Below, piece by piece: positions 8,252-16,306 of a stretch of 64,000 nucleotides of DNA. Location: positions 71,775 through 135,774 of the forward strand of contig NZ_OMPQ01000015.1 in the NCBI RefSeq assembly GCF_900313025.1. Direction: 5' to 3'. This DNA is from Pseudophaeobacter sp. EL27. Lineage in GTDB: Bacteria > Pseudomonadota > Alphaproteobacteria > Rhodobacterales > Rhodobacteraceae. A program made the position numbers and the translations under genes. Each line of letters opens with the position of its first letter. The stretch's first letter is position 1. The notes under the pieces were generated by a model. The model made no database searches and was not told the origin of the DNA. It worked only from the letters and a program-made list of their open reading frames with translations.

Positions 8252-8995
8252 TCAAAGGAATTCAGCCACTTGCTCTGTCTGCGGCTGCGCCGTCTCCAGA
8301 GCCTCTTCCAGCGTCAGCGATTTACGGAACAGCGCCCGTCCCACCAATGCGCCAGAGATGTTATTGATGTATTTCAGTCGGGAGATGTCATCCACGCCAC
8401 GAACGACACCGCTGGCAATCACGGGCGAATGAGCGGCAGCGGCGAGACCAGAAATCAAACCCAATTGCGCCTCAACATCAGACATATCGCTGTCGATATC
8501 AGTCACAATGATTCCAGCAAAGGGGGCACTGCCAAAGGCTGCGATATAGGTTTCGGGCTCAAAGGCACCGGCCTTCAACCAACCCTCGGTCATCACCTGC
8601 CCCTGCCAAACATCCACTGCCAAGACAATTTGATCTGGGTGCTGCTTGGCCAATTCGCTCACAACTGTCGGATCCAGCGCTGCCAGGGTGCCCACCACAA
8701 CGCGGCCTGCGCCCTGGTCAATCCAGGCCTCAACGCTTTCACGGCTGCGCATGCCACCCCCCAACTGCACCGGAATACCAGCGGTCCGGATGATCTCCTT
8801 GACCAGATCCGCATTGCAGTCATCACCTTTGACCGCATTGAAATCGGTCAGATGCATCCATTCAGCACCGGAGGCGGCGAACTCCTTGGCCTTTTCAACC
8901 GGATCCACATGCCAGACCAGCGGCTCATCCAGGCGCCCCTTTTCCAAGGTGACACAATGCCCGTCCAGCAGTTCCATTGTTGGATAAATCTGCAT
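8252..8995 (-). CDS. HisA-like (ProFAR isomerase family) paralogue in the fatty-acid locus
   Basis: 247 residues of a HisA/HisF-type TIM barrel. Phosphate-binding loops are recognisable (VQLGGGMRS near 77-84 and IASGVVRGVDDI in the C-terminal half), as is VTDIDSDMSD. Compared with HisA, the first catalytic Asp at position 8 (in the usual AIDL) is Glu here (PTMELLDG). The second Asp (about 128, LAVDVWQG) is kept. The C-terminal phosphate loop is also degenerate (GV in place of GG). It lies between acpP and fabF, not in a his operon. It may be a repurposed enzyme rather than the histidine-biosynthesis HisA, so no gene symbol is given. Confidence 0.75.
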   Translation of the reverse strand: MQIYPTMELLDGHCVTLEKGRLDEPLVWHVDPVEKAKEFAASGAEWMHLTDFNAVKGDDCNADLVKEIIRTAGIPVQLGGGMRSRESVEAWIDQGAGRVVVGTLAALDPTVVSELAKQHPDQIVLAVDVWQGQVMTEGWLKAGAFEPETYIAAFGSAPFAGIIVTDIDSDMSDVEAQLGLISGLAAAAHSPVIASGVVRGVDDISRLKYINNISGALVGRALFRKSLTLEEALETAQPQTEQVAEFL

Positions 8996-9093
8996 CCCGA
9001 AATTCCTCCTGATTGCTCAACCTCTGCATGATAGCACATATCATCACAGCATAGGCCGAGCCTTCCCCAGAACAGTCAGGCATGCGAGACGCA

Positions 9094-9125
9094 AAACGGC
9101 GCTTCCCTAGTGGAAAACGCCGTTT
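9094..9125 (-). terminator. Terminator downstream of acpP
   Basis: AAACGGCG and CGCCGTTT form an 8-bp stem with a 16-base loop. On the minus strand the stem ends in TTTTGC, about 30 bases after the acpP stop. Confidence 0.7.
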
Positions 9126-9152
9126 CGATAATCACATTGCTGTGATGGAGAC

Positions 9153-9386
9153 TTAGGAAGCTTCGGTGATGAACTTCACTGCGTCGCCAAATGTCTGGAT
9201 GGTTTCGGCCGCATCATCAGGGATCTCGATGCCGAACTCTTCTTCAAATGCCATGACCAGCTCAACAGTGTCGAGGCTGTCTGCACCCAAATCGTCGATG
9301 AAGGACGCGTTTTCGGTCACTTTTTCTTCTTCAACACCCAGGTGCTCTACAACGATCTTTTTTACGCGGTCTGCGACGTCGCTCAT
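9153..9386 (-). CDS. acpP: Acyl carrier protein
   Basis: A 77-residue, very acidic four-helix protein. The phosphopantetheine attachment site is [12 protein letters not shown] with Ser37, followed by the conserved recognition helix [18 protein letters not shown]. It carries growing acyl chains in the cytosol for the FabD, FabG and FabF enzymes encoded on both sides. It has its own terminator and a long upstream leader, consistent with an independent, strong promoter as is usual for acpP. Confidence 0.97.
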   Translation of the reverse strand: MSDVADRVKKIVVEHLGVEEEKVTENASFIDDLGADSLDTVELVMAFEEEFGIEIPDDAAETIQTFGDAVKFITEAS

Positions 9387-9797
9387 GTCATTTCCTCGTT
9401 CTTCAGGGCAGTTTGCCCGGTTTTGCCCGTACCCGCTTGGGGTGGCATTGTTTTGCCCGATGCGGGCGGTTCTGCTCCCAAACGCGAGAGCTACCCGATC
9501 GCCGCCCTTTGGTAAGGGAAACGTCAGGACGAATATGGGCCGCCTATAGCACAGACCAGCGCAGAGGCAAATGGTTTCGCACCATCAGCCGCCCTTGTCT
9601 GTCCCCTGCCGTGACCGACCCAGTCGAGCAGATGGCGCCGCACAGCCCCAAGGACAAGGGGCAGCGCGGGCTATTTCTTAGACCCAGTTGATATCAATGT
9701 GATATTTCAAAAGATCTGGGACATTCTGTGCTTTGGACTATCCGATTCTGCAATGTTTTTTGCGCGAGCTCCCGGAATTATCAAAACCAGATTCCCC
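9387..9797. other. Long acpP leader / fabG trailer region
   Basis: 411 bases with no supported gene. The part next to acpP should hold its promoter. The part next to fabG is AT-richer and contains the 10-base palindrome TTGATATCAA (9688-9697), which is too short to assign to a regulator. Confidence 0.4.
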
Positions 9798-10535
9798 TTA
9801 CAGCATCGCCATACCGCCGTTCACATGTAGGGTGCTCCCGGTCACATAGGCCGCCTCGGGGCTGGCCAGATAGAGCACTGCAGCGGCGATTTCTTTCGAA
9901 TCCCCCATGCGAGCAGCCGGGATCTGGGTCAGGATCGCATCTTTCTGGGTATCGTTCAGCTTCTCGGTCATGGCAGTGGCGATAAAGCCCGGCGCAACCG
10001 CGTTGACGGTAATGCCCCGATTGGCGACCTCATAGGCGATGGATTTTGACATGCCGATCATCCCAGCCTTGGAGGCCGCGTAGTTGCCCTGACCGGGGTT
10101 GCCGGTGGCGCCAACGATGGAAGAGATATTGATGATGCGGCCCCAGCGCGCTTTCATCATGCCACGCATCACCCCACGGCACAGGCGCATGGTCGAGGTG
10201 AGGTTCACGTCCAAAACGCTCTGCCACTCCTCATCCTTCATCCGCATAAACAGATTGTCCTTGGTGATCCCGGCATTGTTCACCAGGATATCAACCGAGC
10301 CCATGGCTTCGGCCGCCTGTTTTGGCAGGGCCTCAACCGCCTCTGCGTCACTCAGGTTGCAGGTGAGCACATGAGCGCGTTCGCCAAGCTCAGCTGCCAG
10401 TTCCTGCAGCGGGGCCTCACGGGTGCCGGAGAGCGCTACGGTCGCTCCCGCTGCATGTAGAGCACGGGCGATATCGCCGCCGATGCCACCAGAAGCCCCG
10501 GTGATCAGGGCATTTTTGCCAGTCAAATCAAACAT
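9798..10535 (-). CDS. fabG: 3-oxoacyl-ACP reductase FabG
   Basis: 245-residue short-chain dehydrogenase, NADPH dependent. Glycine-rich nucleotide loop TGASGGIGG (12-20), NNAG motif (86-89) and the catalytic Ser-Tyr-Lys set (Ser139, Tyr152, Lys156 in NYAASKAGMIGMSK). The frame is open 40 codons further upstream, but that extension is not FabG-like and begins opposite the fabD end. MFDLTGKNALITG is the family N-terminus, so the ATG at 10535 was chosen. It reduces 3-oxoacyl-ACP in chain elongation and follows fabD by about 80 bases. Confidence 0.95.
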   Translation of the reverse strand: MFDLTGKNALITGASGGIGGDIARALHAAGATVALSGTREAPLQELAAELGERAHVLTCNLSDAEAVEALPKQAAEAMGSVDILVNNAGITKDNLFMRMKDEEWQSVLDVNLTSTMRLCRGVMRGMMKARWGRIINISSIVGATGNPGQGNYAASKAGMIGMSKSIAYEVANRGITVNAVAPGFIATAMTEKLNDTQKDAILTQIPAARMGDSKEIAAAVLYLASPEAAYVTGSTLHVNGGMAML

Positions 10536-10614
10536 ATCTATTCCTCTGTTTCCAAGTGCTTGGCCTTCTGAGCTGCCTTCAGCTTCAGGCCGCACCTCTA
10601 TTGCTTGCGCGAGA

Positions 10615-11550
10615 TCAGGACTCTTTGACGGCAGCAACCGCCTCAGGAGTGCCAAACTGGCGGCTGGACAGGCTGCGGTCGATCTTGCGGATCATGCCCG
10701 AAAGCGCCTTGCCGGAGCCAATTTCCCAAAACTCCGTGACGCCCTTGGAGGCCATCACCTGGACGCTCTCACGCCAGCGCACCGACCCCGTGACCTGTTC
10801 GACCAAGAGCTGGCGGATTTCGGCAGGATCGCTCACCACATCGGCCCGCACATTGGCGATCAATGGCACGGCGGGGGCTTTGATCTCTACTGCGGCCAGG
10901 GCCTCAGCCATGACATCTGCGGCGGGCTGCATCAGTGCACAGTGAAACGGCGCCGAGACCGGCAACATCACTGCGCGTTTGGCACCGCGCCCCTTTGCGA
11001 TTTCGGCAGCGCGTTCCACGGCGGCCTTGTGACCTGACACAACCACCTGGGTGGGATCATTGTCATTGGCGGCCTGCACCACTTCGCCTGTCGCGGCAGC
11101 CTCAGCGGCGACCTCTTTGACGGTGGCAAAATCCAGCCCCAGCAGGGCGGCCATGGCGCCGACACCAACCGGCACCGCGCTTTGCATTGCTTCGCCCCGC
11201 GTGCGCAGCAGACGGGCGGTATCTGTGACAGAAATCGCACCCGCTGCGGCCAGAGCTGAATATTCACCCAGCGAATGCCCGGCGACAAAACCCGCGTGAT
11301 CAATTGCAATCCCTTCGGCCTCCAGCGCACGCATCGCCGCCAATGAGGTCGCCATCAAGGCAGGTTGGGCATTCTGGGTCAGGGTCAGGGTCTCGATATC
11401 GCCTTCCCAGATCAACTTGCTGAGGTTTTCCCCCAGAGCCGCATCGACCTCATCAAAAACAGCCTTTGCGGCCGGATAAGTCTCTGCCAATGCCTGGCCC
11501 ATTCCGATGGCCTGGGCGCCCTGCCCGGGAAATACAAATGCGATCGTCAT
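10615..11550 (-). CDS. fabD: Malonyl-CoA:ACP transacylase FabD
   Basis: 311 residues, normal for FabD. The N-terminal FVFPGQGAQAIGMG, the nucleophile elbow GHSLGEYSAL (Ser93) and the catalytic His203 in VSAPFHCALMQ are present. It loads malonyl groups onto AcpP to start elongation. It heads the fabD-fabG unit; the 245 bases upstream should contain the promoter. Nothing is atypical apart from a short C-terminal tail. Confidence 0.95.
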   Translation of the reverse strand: MTIAFVFPGQGAQAIGMGQALAETYPAAKAVFDEVDAALGENLSKLIWEGDIETLTLTQNAQPALMATSLAAMRALEAEGIAIDHAGFVAGHSLGEYSALAAAGAISVTDTARLLRTRGEAMQSAVPVGVGAMAALLGLDFATVKEVAAEAAATGEVVQAANDNDPTQVVVSGHKAAVERAAEIAKGRGAKRAVMLPVSAPFHCALMQPAADVMAEALAAVEIKAPAVPLIANVRADVVSDPAEIRQLLVEQVTGSVRWRESVQVMASKGVTEFWEIGSGKALSGMIRKIDRSLSSRQFGTPEAVAAVKES

Positions 11551-11795
11551 TAAGGGTCACTTCCTTCGCTGTCGTTTTCTCCGGTTTAGCCTCAGCTGAC
11601 CCAACGTACAAGTGAACTGAACAGAGCCGCCCTATGCCCCTTTCCCAGGGGGCCAAGGATATCTGAGGAGACAGACGGCACCCGCTGTGCAGCGCCGCGC
11701 ACAAACCCTGTTCACATGTGGACATAGCCTGCCATTGCATGACCCGAACGCATGACTAGATTGGCCAGTATCCATCTGTACAAGGAACCAGCCCC

Positions 11796-13073
11796 GTGTC
11801 CGCCCAAAACACCACCTCCAGCTACGGCAGTGTCACCAAGAGTTTTCATTGGCTCACCGCGCTTTTGCTGATCTCCGCCTTTCTGCTCGGCCTAAATGCC
11901 ACCGACCTCGCTCATGAGATCCAGAGTCCCGGTTTTGATGGCTCTGCCGAGACCCTGTCGCGGGCCGTGCTGCTGTTCTCGATTCACAAAACCGTCGGTG
12001 TTGCGGCCTTCTTCACTGGGTTGGCCCGGATCATCTGGGCGCTGAGCCAGCCCAAACCAGGCCTGCTGCATCCTGAAAACAAACCCGAAGCCCTGGCCGC
12101 AGAGGTGGTTCACTGGGTACTTTATGGCGCCATGGTCGCAACTCCTTTGACCGGCTGGATCCACCACGCCGCCAGCACCGGCTTTGCCCCGATCTGGTGG
12201 CCCTTTGGTCAGGAGCTGCCCTTTGTGGCCAAGTCTGAGGCCACCGCCGGGCTGTTTGGTGCGCTGCATTGGATCTCCACCAAGGCCCTGCTGGTTACCG
12301 TTGGACTGCATGTGGCAGGCGCCCTGAAACATGTGGTGATCGACCGCGATGCCACCCTGCGCCGTATGTTGCCCAAGTCCGGTGACCTGCCAACACCACC
12401 GGCGCAAAAGCACAGCCCGGTTCCAGCCTTTGTCGCCGCAGCGATCTGGGTCGCTGTCCTGTCGGCTGGCGTGATGATGGCGCAGGACCCTCACGATCAC
12501 GGCTCTCACAGTCATGCGGAGGCAAGCCCCGCCGCAACACAGACCAGCCAGGATGCGGGTTCCGCTGAAACCAGCCAACAGGCCTCCGCAGGCAACTGGG
12601 TGGTACAAGAGGGGAACCTTGGCCTGACTATCCAGCAGATGGGCAGCGGCGTCAGCGGCTCCTTTGCCAACTGGCAGGCTGAGATCACCTTTGACAACCC
12701 CGATGCCCCTGGCCCTGCTGGCAAGGTAGCCGTCGAGATCGACATAACATCGCTGACCCTGGGCACCGTCACAGACCAGGCCATGGGAGCGGATTATTTT
12801 GACGCCACGACTTATCCAACGGCGCGGTTCGATGCCGAACTGGAAAAGCTCGCAACCGGGTATCAGGCTGTCGGGACCCTCACCATCCGGGACAAAACCG
12901 TCCCACTCACCCTGCCCTTTACCCTCAGTCTTGATGGCGATCGGGCCGAGATGAGCGGCCAGACCAGCGTCAACCGGCTCGACTTCGACATTGGCAAAGG
13001 TACGCAGGAGGAGGGCACTCTGGGCTTTACTGTGGTTCTGGACGTGGCCTTGACGGCGCAACAGTCGCGCTAA
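11796..13073 (+). CDS. Cytochrome b561 - YceI fusion protein
   Basis: 425 residues, starting with GTG. Residues about 8-190 form a four-helix cytochrome b561/CybB-type domain with His ligands in KSFHWLTALLL, FSIHKTVGVAAFF and GLHVAGALKHVV. A fifth hydrophobic segment (about 205-225, VPAFVAAAIWVAVLSAGVMM) is followed by a His-rich linker (DPHDHGSHSHAE). Residues about 265-425 are a YceI lipid-binding lipocalin-like domain (SFANWQAEITFDNPDA, ATTYPTARFDAELEKLATG, LTIRDKTVPLTLPF). It is likely an inner-membrane haem protein with a periplasmic YceI domain; its role in quinone or isoprenoid handling is inference. It converges on lysE across a shared terminator. Confidence 0.88.
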   Translation: MSAQNTTSSYGSVTKSFHWLTALLLISAFLLGLNATDLAHEIQSPGFDGSAETLSRAVLLFSIHKTVGVAAFFTGLARIIWALSQPKPGLLHPENKPEALAAEVVHWVLYGAMVATPLTGWIHHAASTGFAPIWWPFGQELPFVAKSEATAGLFGALHWISTKALLVTVGLHVAGALKHVVIDRDATLRRMLPKSGDLPTPPAQKHSPVPAFVAAAIWVAVLSAGVMMAQDPHDHGSHSHAEASPAATQTSQDAGSAETSQQASAGNWVVQEGNLGLTIQQMGSGVSGSFANWQAEITFDNPDAPGPAGKVAVEIDITSLTLGTVTDQAMGADYFDATTYPTARFDAELEKLATGYQAVGTLTIRDKTVPLTLPFTLSLDGDRAEMSGQTSVNRLDFDIGKGTQEEGTLGFTVVLDVALTAQQSR

Positions 13074-13099
13074 AAGCAAAGGCTCTGCTGCACAGCGAA

Positions 13100-13147
13100 A
13101 AAACGAAACGGCCTCCCCGAGCGAACTTGGGGAGGCCGTTTCGTTTT
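13100..13147. terminator. Bidirectional terminator between cytb561-YceI and lysE-type gene
   Basis: A 19-bp perfect inverted repeat (AAAACGAAACGGCCTCCCC and its complement) around a 10-base loop, with T-runs on both strands. It serves both converging genes. Confidence 0.93.
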
Positions 13148-13164
13148 GATAAACTGAATACCCT

Positions 13165-13788
13165 TTAACCTTCGGCAAGTGCCGGTGGTTTGGCCAAAAG
13201 CAACAGGACCCCAAACAGGATCATCCCAACCCCGGAGCCGCGCTGGAACCAATGCAACTTGGCCGCGGCTGTGCGGGCTGCAAAATGACCGATCATCGCA
13301 TAGGTCAGGATCGCTGTGGCCTCGAGCACAAGGAAGATACCACCCAGGGTCAGGTAGCTCAGCGCGTAGGCATCAACATCCACAAACTGGGGAAAGAAGG
13401 CCGCAAAGATCAGGATCGCTTTGGGGTTTCCAACCGCCACCAGGGCCTCGCGGCGAAAGCTGTCGCGCAGCCGCACCGGGCTGGCCGATACATCTGCCCC
13501 TTGGGTGGCTGCCGCGTTTTTCAGCAGTTTAACACCCAGCCAGATCAGATAGCAGGCTCCCAAAATCTTGACTGCAGTAAAAACCAACGCCGAGGTCGAC
13601 AGAACAAGACCCAGCCCCAGGGCGCTCAACGCAATCATCGGCACAAAGACCAACAACCGCGCCAGCCCGGCAAGCAGTGCAAACCCCGGTCCATGTTGCG
13701 CCCCATTGCTGAGCGCCAACAGGTTGCTGGGGCCAAAAGCCAGGTTCAACGCAAAACAGGCGGGAATAAAAAGTAACAATTCGGCCAT
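13165..13788 (-). CDS. LysE/RhtB-family amino-acid exporter
   Basis: 207 residues with about six hydrophobic segments. The N-terminal FAFGPSNLLALSNGAQHGPG region matches the family signature GPxxxxxxxxGxxxG, and NPKAILIFAAFFPQFVD is the conserved third-helix motif. Members export amino acids such as lysine, homoserine or threonine, or their derivatives. The substrate cannot be assigned from sequence. It is a single-gene unit with a start at ATG preceded by GAGCTGCC. Confidence 0.88.
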   Translation of the reverse strand: MAELLLFIPACFALNLAFGPSNLLALSNGAQHGPGFALLAGLARLLVFVPMIALSALGLGLVLSTSALVFTAVKILGACYLIWLGVKLLKNAAATQGADVSASPVRLRDSFRREALVAVGNPKAILIFAAFFPQFVDVDAYALSYLTLGGIFLVLEATAILTYAMIGHFAARTAAAKLHWFQRGSGVGMILFGVLLLLAKPPALAEG

Positions 13789-13900
13789 GAGGCAGCTCCC
13801 AATACATATGTTATCAGGGCATCCCCTGGCTCCTCCTTCCCTCCTACAACGCCCTAAATGTTCTGGCGAGAGGGGTTTTGGGGTGGGGGTACAAACAAAA

Positions 13901-13927
13901 GGCCGCCTCCCAGATTGGGAAACGGCC
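13901..13927 (-). terminator. Terminator downstream of yceI
   Basis: GGCCG/CGGCC with an inner TCCC/GGGA pairing, followed on the minus strand by TTTTGTTTGT. It lies about 57 bases after the yceI stop. Confidence 0.75.
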
Positions 13928-13983
13928 CTTTTTTCCTTCAGTGTCGTGTTACGCAGTCGAAACCCGTAAAACGCTCCAGAAGA

Positions 13984-14559
13984 TTACTCGGCTTTCATTG
14001 CCTCGATGGAGATCATCAGCGGCACTTCATCGCTGACATAGGGGGCAAATTTGCCCAGACCAAAGTCAGAGCGCACCAGGGTGGTGCTGGCATCAAAACC
14101 GGCCCATGGCTTACCCGCCATTGGGTGATCACCCGTCTGGTTCAGCTTTGCGTCCAGAACGATGGATTTGGTCACACCATTCAGCGTCAGATCACCGGTG
14201 ATGTTGGCGGTACCTTCGCCGGTCACGTCGATCTTGGTGGAGGTGAATGTAACCTGCTCGTCGCCATTGGCCTCAAAGAAATCTTTGGACATGAAGTGAT
14301 CAAACCGCGCCTGCCAACCTGTCAACATCGAGCTCAGCGGCATGGAGACGGAAACCGTAGAGTTTGCAGGGGTCTCCTGATCAAACATGATCTCACCTTC
14401 AAAACCGGAGAACATGCCCCAGGTGGTGGAGAATCCGAGGTGGTTGTAGTTGAACACAACCTGGCTGTGGCTGGCGTCCAGCACGTATTTCTCGGGAGCC
14501 GCGAAGGCTGCGGTGGTGCTCAGGCCGACAAGTGCTACAGCTGCAAGGATCTTTTTCAT
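13984..14559 (-). CDS. Periplasmic YceI-family lipid-binding protein
   Basis: 191 residues. The Sec signal peptide is MKKILAAVALVGLSTTAAFA with cleavage after AFA, then a full YceI domain: YVLDASHSQVVFNYNHLGFS, GEIMFDQETPANSTVSVSMP, FFEANGDEQVTFTSTKI and LNGVTKSIVLDAKLN. YceI proteins fold as an extended lipocalin-like barrel that binds long isoprenoids. It is near the cytb561-YceI fusion but on the opposite strand, so the window holds two YceI domains in different formats, one soluble and one membrane-tethered. Confidence 0.93.
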   Translation of the reverse strand: MKKILAAVALVGLSTTAAFAAPEKYVLDASHSQVVFNYNHLGFSTTWGMFSGFEGEIMFDQETPANSTVSVSMPLSSMLTGWQARFDHFMSKDFFEANGDEQVTFTSTKIDVTGEGTANITGDLTLNGVTKSIVLDAKLNQTGDHPMAGKPWAGFDASTTLVRSDFGLGKFAPYVSDEVPLMISIEAMKAE

Positions 14560-14683
14560 TCGTTTCGCTCCGTTGGAGAAGAGTAGAGTTCAAGGTTTCT
14601 TGATCGTGTCGGCTATACCTGTGCCCTGTGGAGAGAAAATGAAACCGGCATTTTCCAACACTATCTGTTGAGAAAAGAACAAA

Positions 14684-14707
14684 GGCCCTGCGCGGTGACG
14701 CAGAGCC
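14684..14707 (-). terminator. Hairpin terminator after the hypothetical membrane protein
   Basis: GGCCCTGCG pairs with CGCAGAGCC with one mismatch, followed on the minus strand by a short T-run. It sits about 60 bases past the stop of the next gene. Confidence 0.6.
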
Positions 14708-14767
14708 CTTAATTTATTCAGGATCGGAGGTACCTTGGTCAATTCCGCTCACGCGGACGTGATCAGA

Positions 14768-15334
14768 TTAGCTGAACAATTGCACCGCACCGCTCAACTG
14801 ATCGCGCAATTGACTGCGCGCTGCCGAGCTCCCGAGAGGCACCTCGATCAACAGGCTGCCGTCGTTTTCAAACAATTGCACTGCACCGTCTTTCAGCCGT
14901 GCGCCGCCAATGGTGTCGTAACTGCGGCGCAGAACCGTTTTGGGTTGCCCATGGGCATCACGGCGCAGCACCCGCAACTCACGGCGCACCGGGTCAAAAC
15001 AGGCTTCTGGCTGATTGCGCAGATCCCGCAATGTCATCAGCACCAGCCCCAGAACAAAGAACAACACCGACACCCCAACCTTCATCAGGTTCAGCTCGGG
15101 ATCAGCCACGCTACTAGGAAACAGCCAAAGCCCGCTGGCACTGACCATCATTGCAAGCCCCAGGCCGCGCAGCAAAACTGTACGCAACCGCCAGTTTGCT
15201 TCAAAGCTCAATACCAGGGGCATGGCCGTGCTCAGGTTGCCACCGGTCAGCGCCTCTCCAACAAATCTGCTGCGATGTTGTTGCCCATAGGGGGGAAGAG
15301 CTGCTTCGCTGGATATGGTCATGATCTGCCTCAA
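14768..15334 (-). CDS. Hypothetical two-helix membrane protein with a C-terminal PH-like beta domain
   Basis: 188 residues, function not recognised. The first 45 residues are soluble. Two hydrophobic helices follow (VLLRGLGLAMMVSASGLWLF near 53-75 and VGVSVLFFVLGLVLMTL near 85-102). The C-terminal part alternates basic and hydrophobic residues (FDPVRRELRVLRRDAHG, AVQLFENDGSLLIEVPLGSS), like a small beta domain that would face the cytoplasm. A close-to-perfect CtrA-type site lies 31-45 bases before its start, so cell-cycle-type control is plausible. Confidence 0.65.
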   Translation of the reverse strand: MRQIMTISSEAALPPYGQQHRSRFVGEALTGGNLSTAMPLVLSFEANWRLRTVLLRGLGLAMMVSASGLWLFPSSVADPELNLMKVGVSVLFFVLGLVLMTLRDLRNQPEACFDPVRRELRVLRRDAHGQPKTVLRRSYDTIGGARLKDGAVQLFENDGSLLIEVPLGSSAARSQLRDQLSGAVQLFS

Positions 15335-15364
15335 TCTGCCGAACCGTCACCAATGAGGTGCGGA

Positions 15365-15379
15365 TTAACTTTTTGTTAA
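15365..15379. promoter_or_regulatory. CtrA-type binding site TTAA-N7-TTAA
   Basis: TTAACTTTTTGTTAA is an exact match to the full alphaproteobacterial CtrA consensus, TTAA-N7-TTAA. It is 31-45 bases upstream of the hypothetical membrane gene and about 305 bases upstream of rpsF on the other strand. Binding is inferred. Confidence 0.6.
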
Positions 15380-15684
15380 CCAAGATTGACGCGAAGAATG
15401 AGGCAACAATGGGGCGGACTGGCAAGAATTGTTGATATCCCCGTGTTTTTCGTGACTTATAGCATCCAATACAGCCTCAAACCGGCCCTAAAATTGACCA
15501 ATCCTCCCCCTTTGCTCGCTAGGGTGGAGTACACCGGTCCTTTTGCCTTGCTCTTTGCGCCAGAGCCGCTATATGAGGCCATCCTTCCGCGACACATTCG
15601 ATCCGCGCAGACTCTCGTGACAGGGCAGCGGAAGGTTCAACCGCCCGGTCTATGAAATGCGCCTTGAAACAAACTGGAGTTCGC
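15380..15684. other. Leader of the rpsF operon
   Basis: About 300 bases without a supported ORF before the ribosomal protein operon. It should hold its promoter and 5' UTR. I could not identify a defined ribosomal-protein leader structure. Confidence 0.4.
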
Positions 15685-16038
15685 ATGCCCCTCTATGAGC
15701 ATGTTATGATTGCGCGTCAGGATCTGTCCAACTCGCAAGCTGAAGGTCTCGTCGAACATTTTGGTGCCGTATTGGCTGACAACGAAGGTAAACTCGTTGA
15801 CAGTGAATACTGGGGCGTCAAAACGATGGCCTATAAGATCAACAAAAACCGCAAGGGCCACTATGCCTTCCTGCGCACCGATGCATCTGCAGCGGCTGTT
15901 CAGGAAATGGAACGCCTGATGCGCCTGCATGATGACGTGATGCGCGTTCTGACCATCAAGGTCGACGAGCACGCCGAAGGACCTTCGGTCCAGATGCAGA
16001 AACGTGACGAACGCGACACCCGTCGCGAGCGCCGCTGA
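15685..16038 (+). CDS. rpsF: 30S ribosomal protein bS6
   Basis: 117 residues starting MPLYEHVMIARQDLS, the normal bS6 N-terminus. The frame is open 11 codons upstream, but the ATG at 15685 with the preceding GGAG is the family start. WGVKTMAYKINKNRKGHYAF is the conserved central strand, and the C-terminus is Arg-rich. bS6 pairs with bS18, encoded next, on the small-subunit platform. First gene of rpsF-rpsR-rplI. Confidence 0.96.
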   Translation: MPLYEHVMIARQDLSNSQAEGLVEHFGAVLADNEGKLVDSEYWGVKTMAYKINKNRKGHYAFLRTDASAAAVQEMERLMRLHDDVMRVLTIKVDEHAEGPSVQMQKRDERDTRRERR

Positions 16039-16065
16039 TCTAGCTTGAGAAAAGGACGCTAAACC

Positions 16066-16293
16066 ATGGCAGCCAAACCATTTTTCCGCCGTCGTAAAGT
16101 CTGCCCCTTCTCGGGCGACAATGCGCCAAAGATCGATTACAAAGACACCCGTCTTCTGCAGCGCTACATCTCTGAGCGTGGCAAGATCGTACCTTCGCGT
16201 ATCACCGCCGTTTCGGCAAAGAAGCAGCGTGAACTGGCCCGTGCTATCAAGCGCGCCCGCTTCCTCGCCCTGCTGCCCTATGCTGTTAAGTAA
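16066..16293 (+). CDS. rpsR: 30S ribosomal protein bS18
   Basis: 75 residues with the bS18 core [40 protein letters not shown] and the C-terminal [16 protein letters not shown]. It binds bS6 and 16S rRNA on the subunit platform. It lies 27 bases after rpsF, with AAAGGAC before the ATG, and 13 bases before rplI, so the three form one operon. Confidence 0.97.
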   Translation: MAAKPFFRRRKVCPFSGDNAPKIDYKDTRLLQRYISERGKIVPSRITAVSAKKQRELARAIKRARFLALLPYAVK

Positions 16294-16306
16294 GGAGACC
16301 TGAGCA

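Noticed and set aside
9688-9697. TTGATATCAA as an FNR box
   Set aside because: It lacks the 4-base spacer between the half-sites required by FNR.
11580-11600. TTAGCCTCAGCTGA as a fifth copy of the regulon palindrome
   Set aside because: Only one arm matches and it lies upstream of fabD, which is unrelated to the catabolic cluster.
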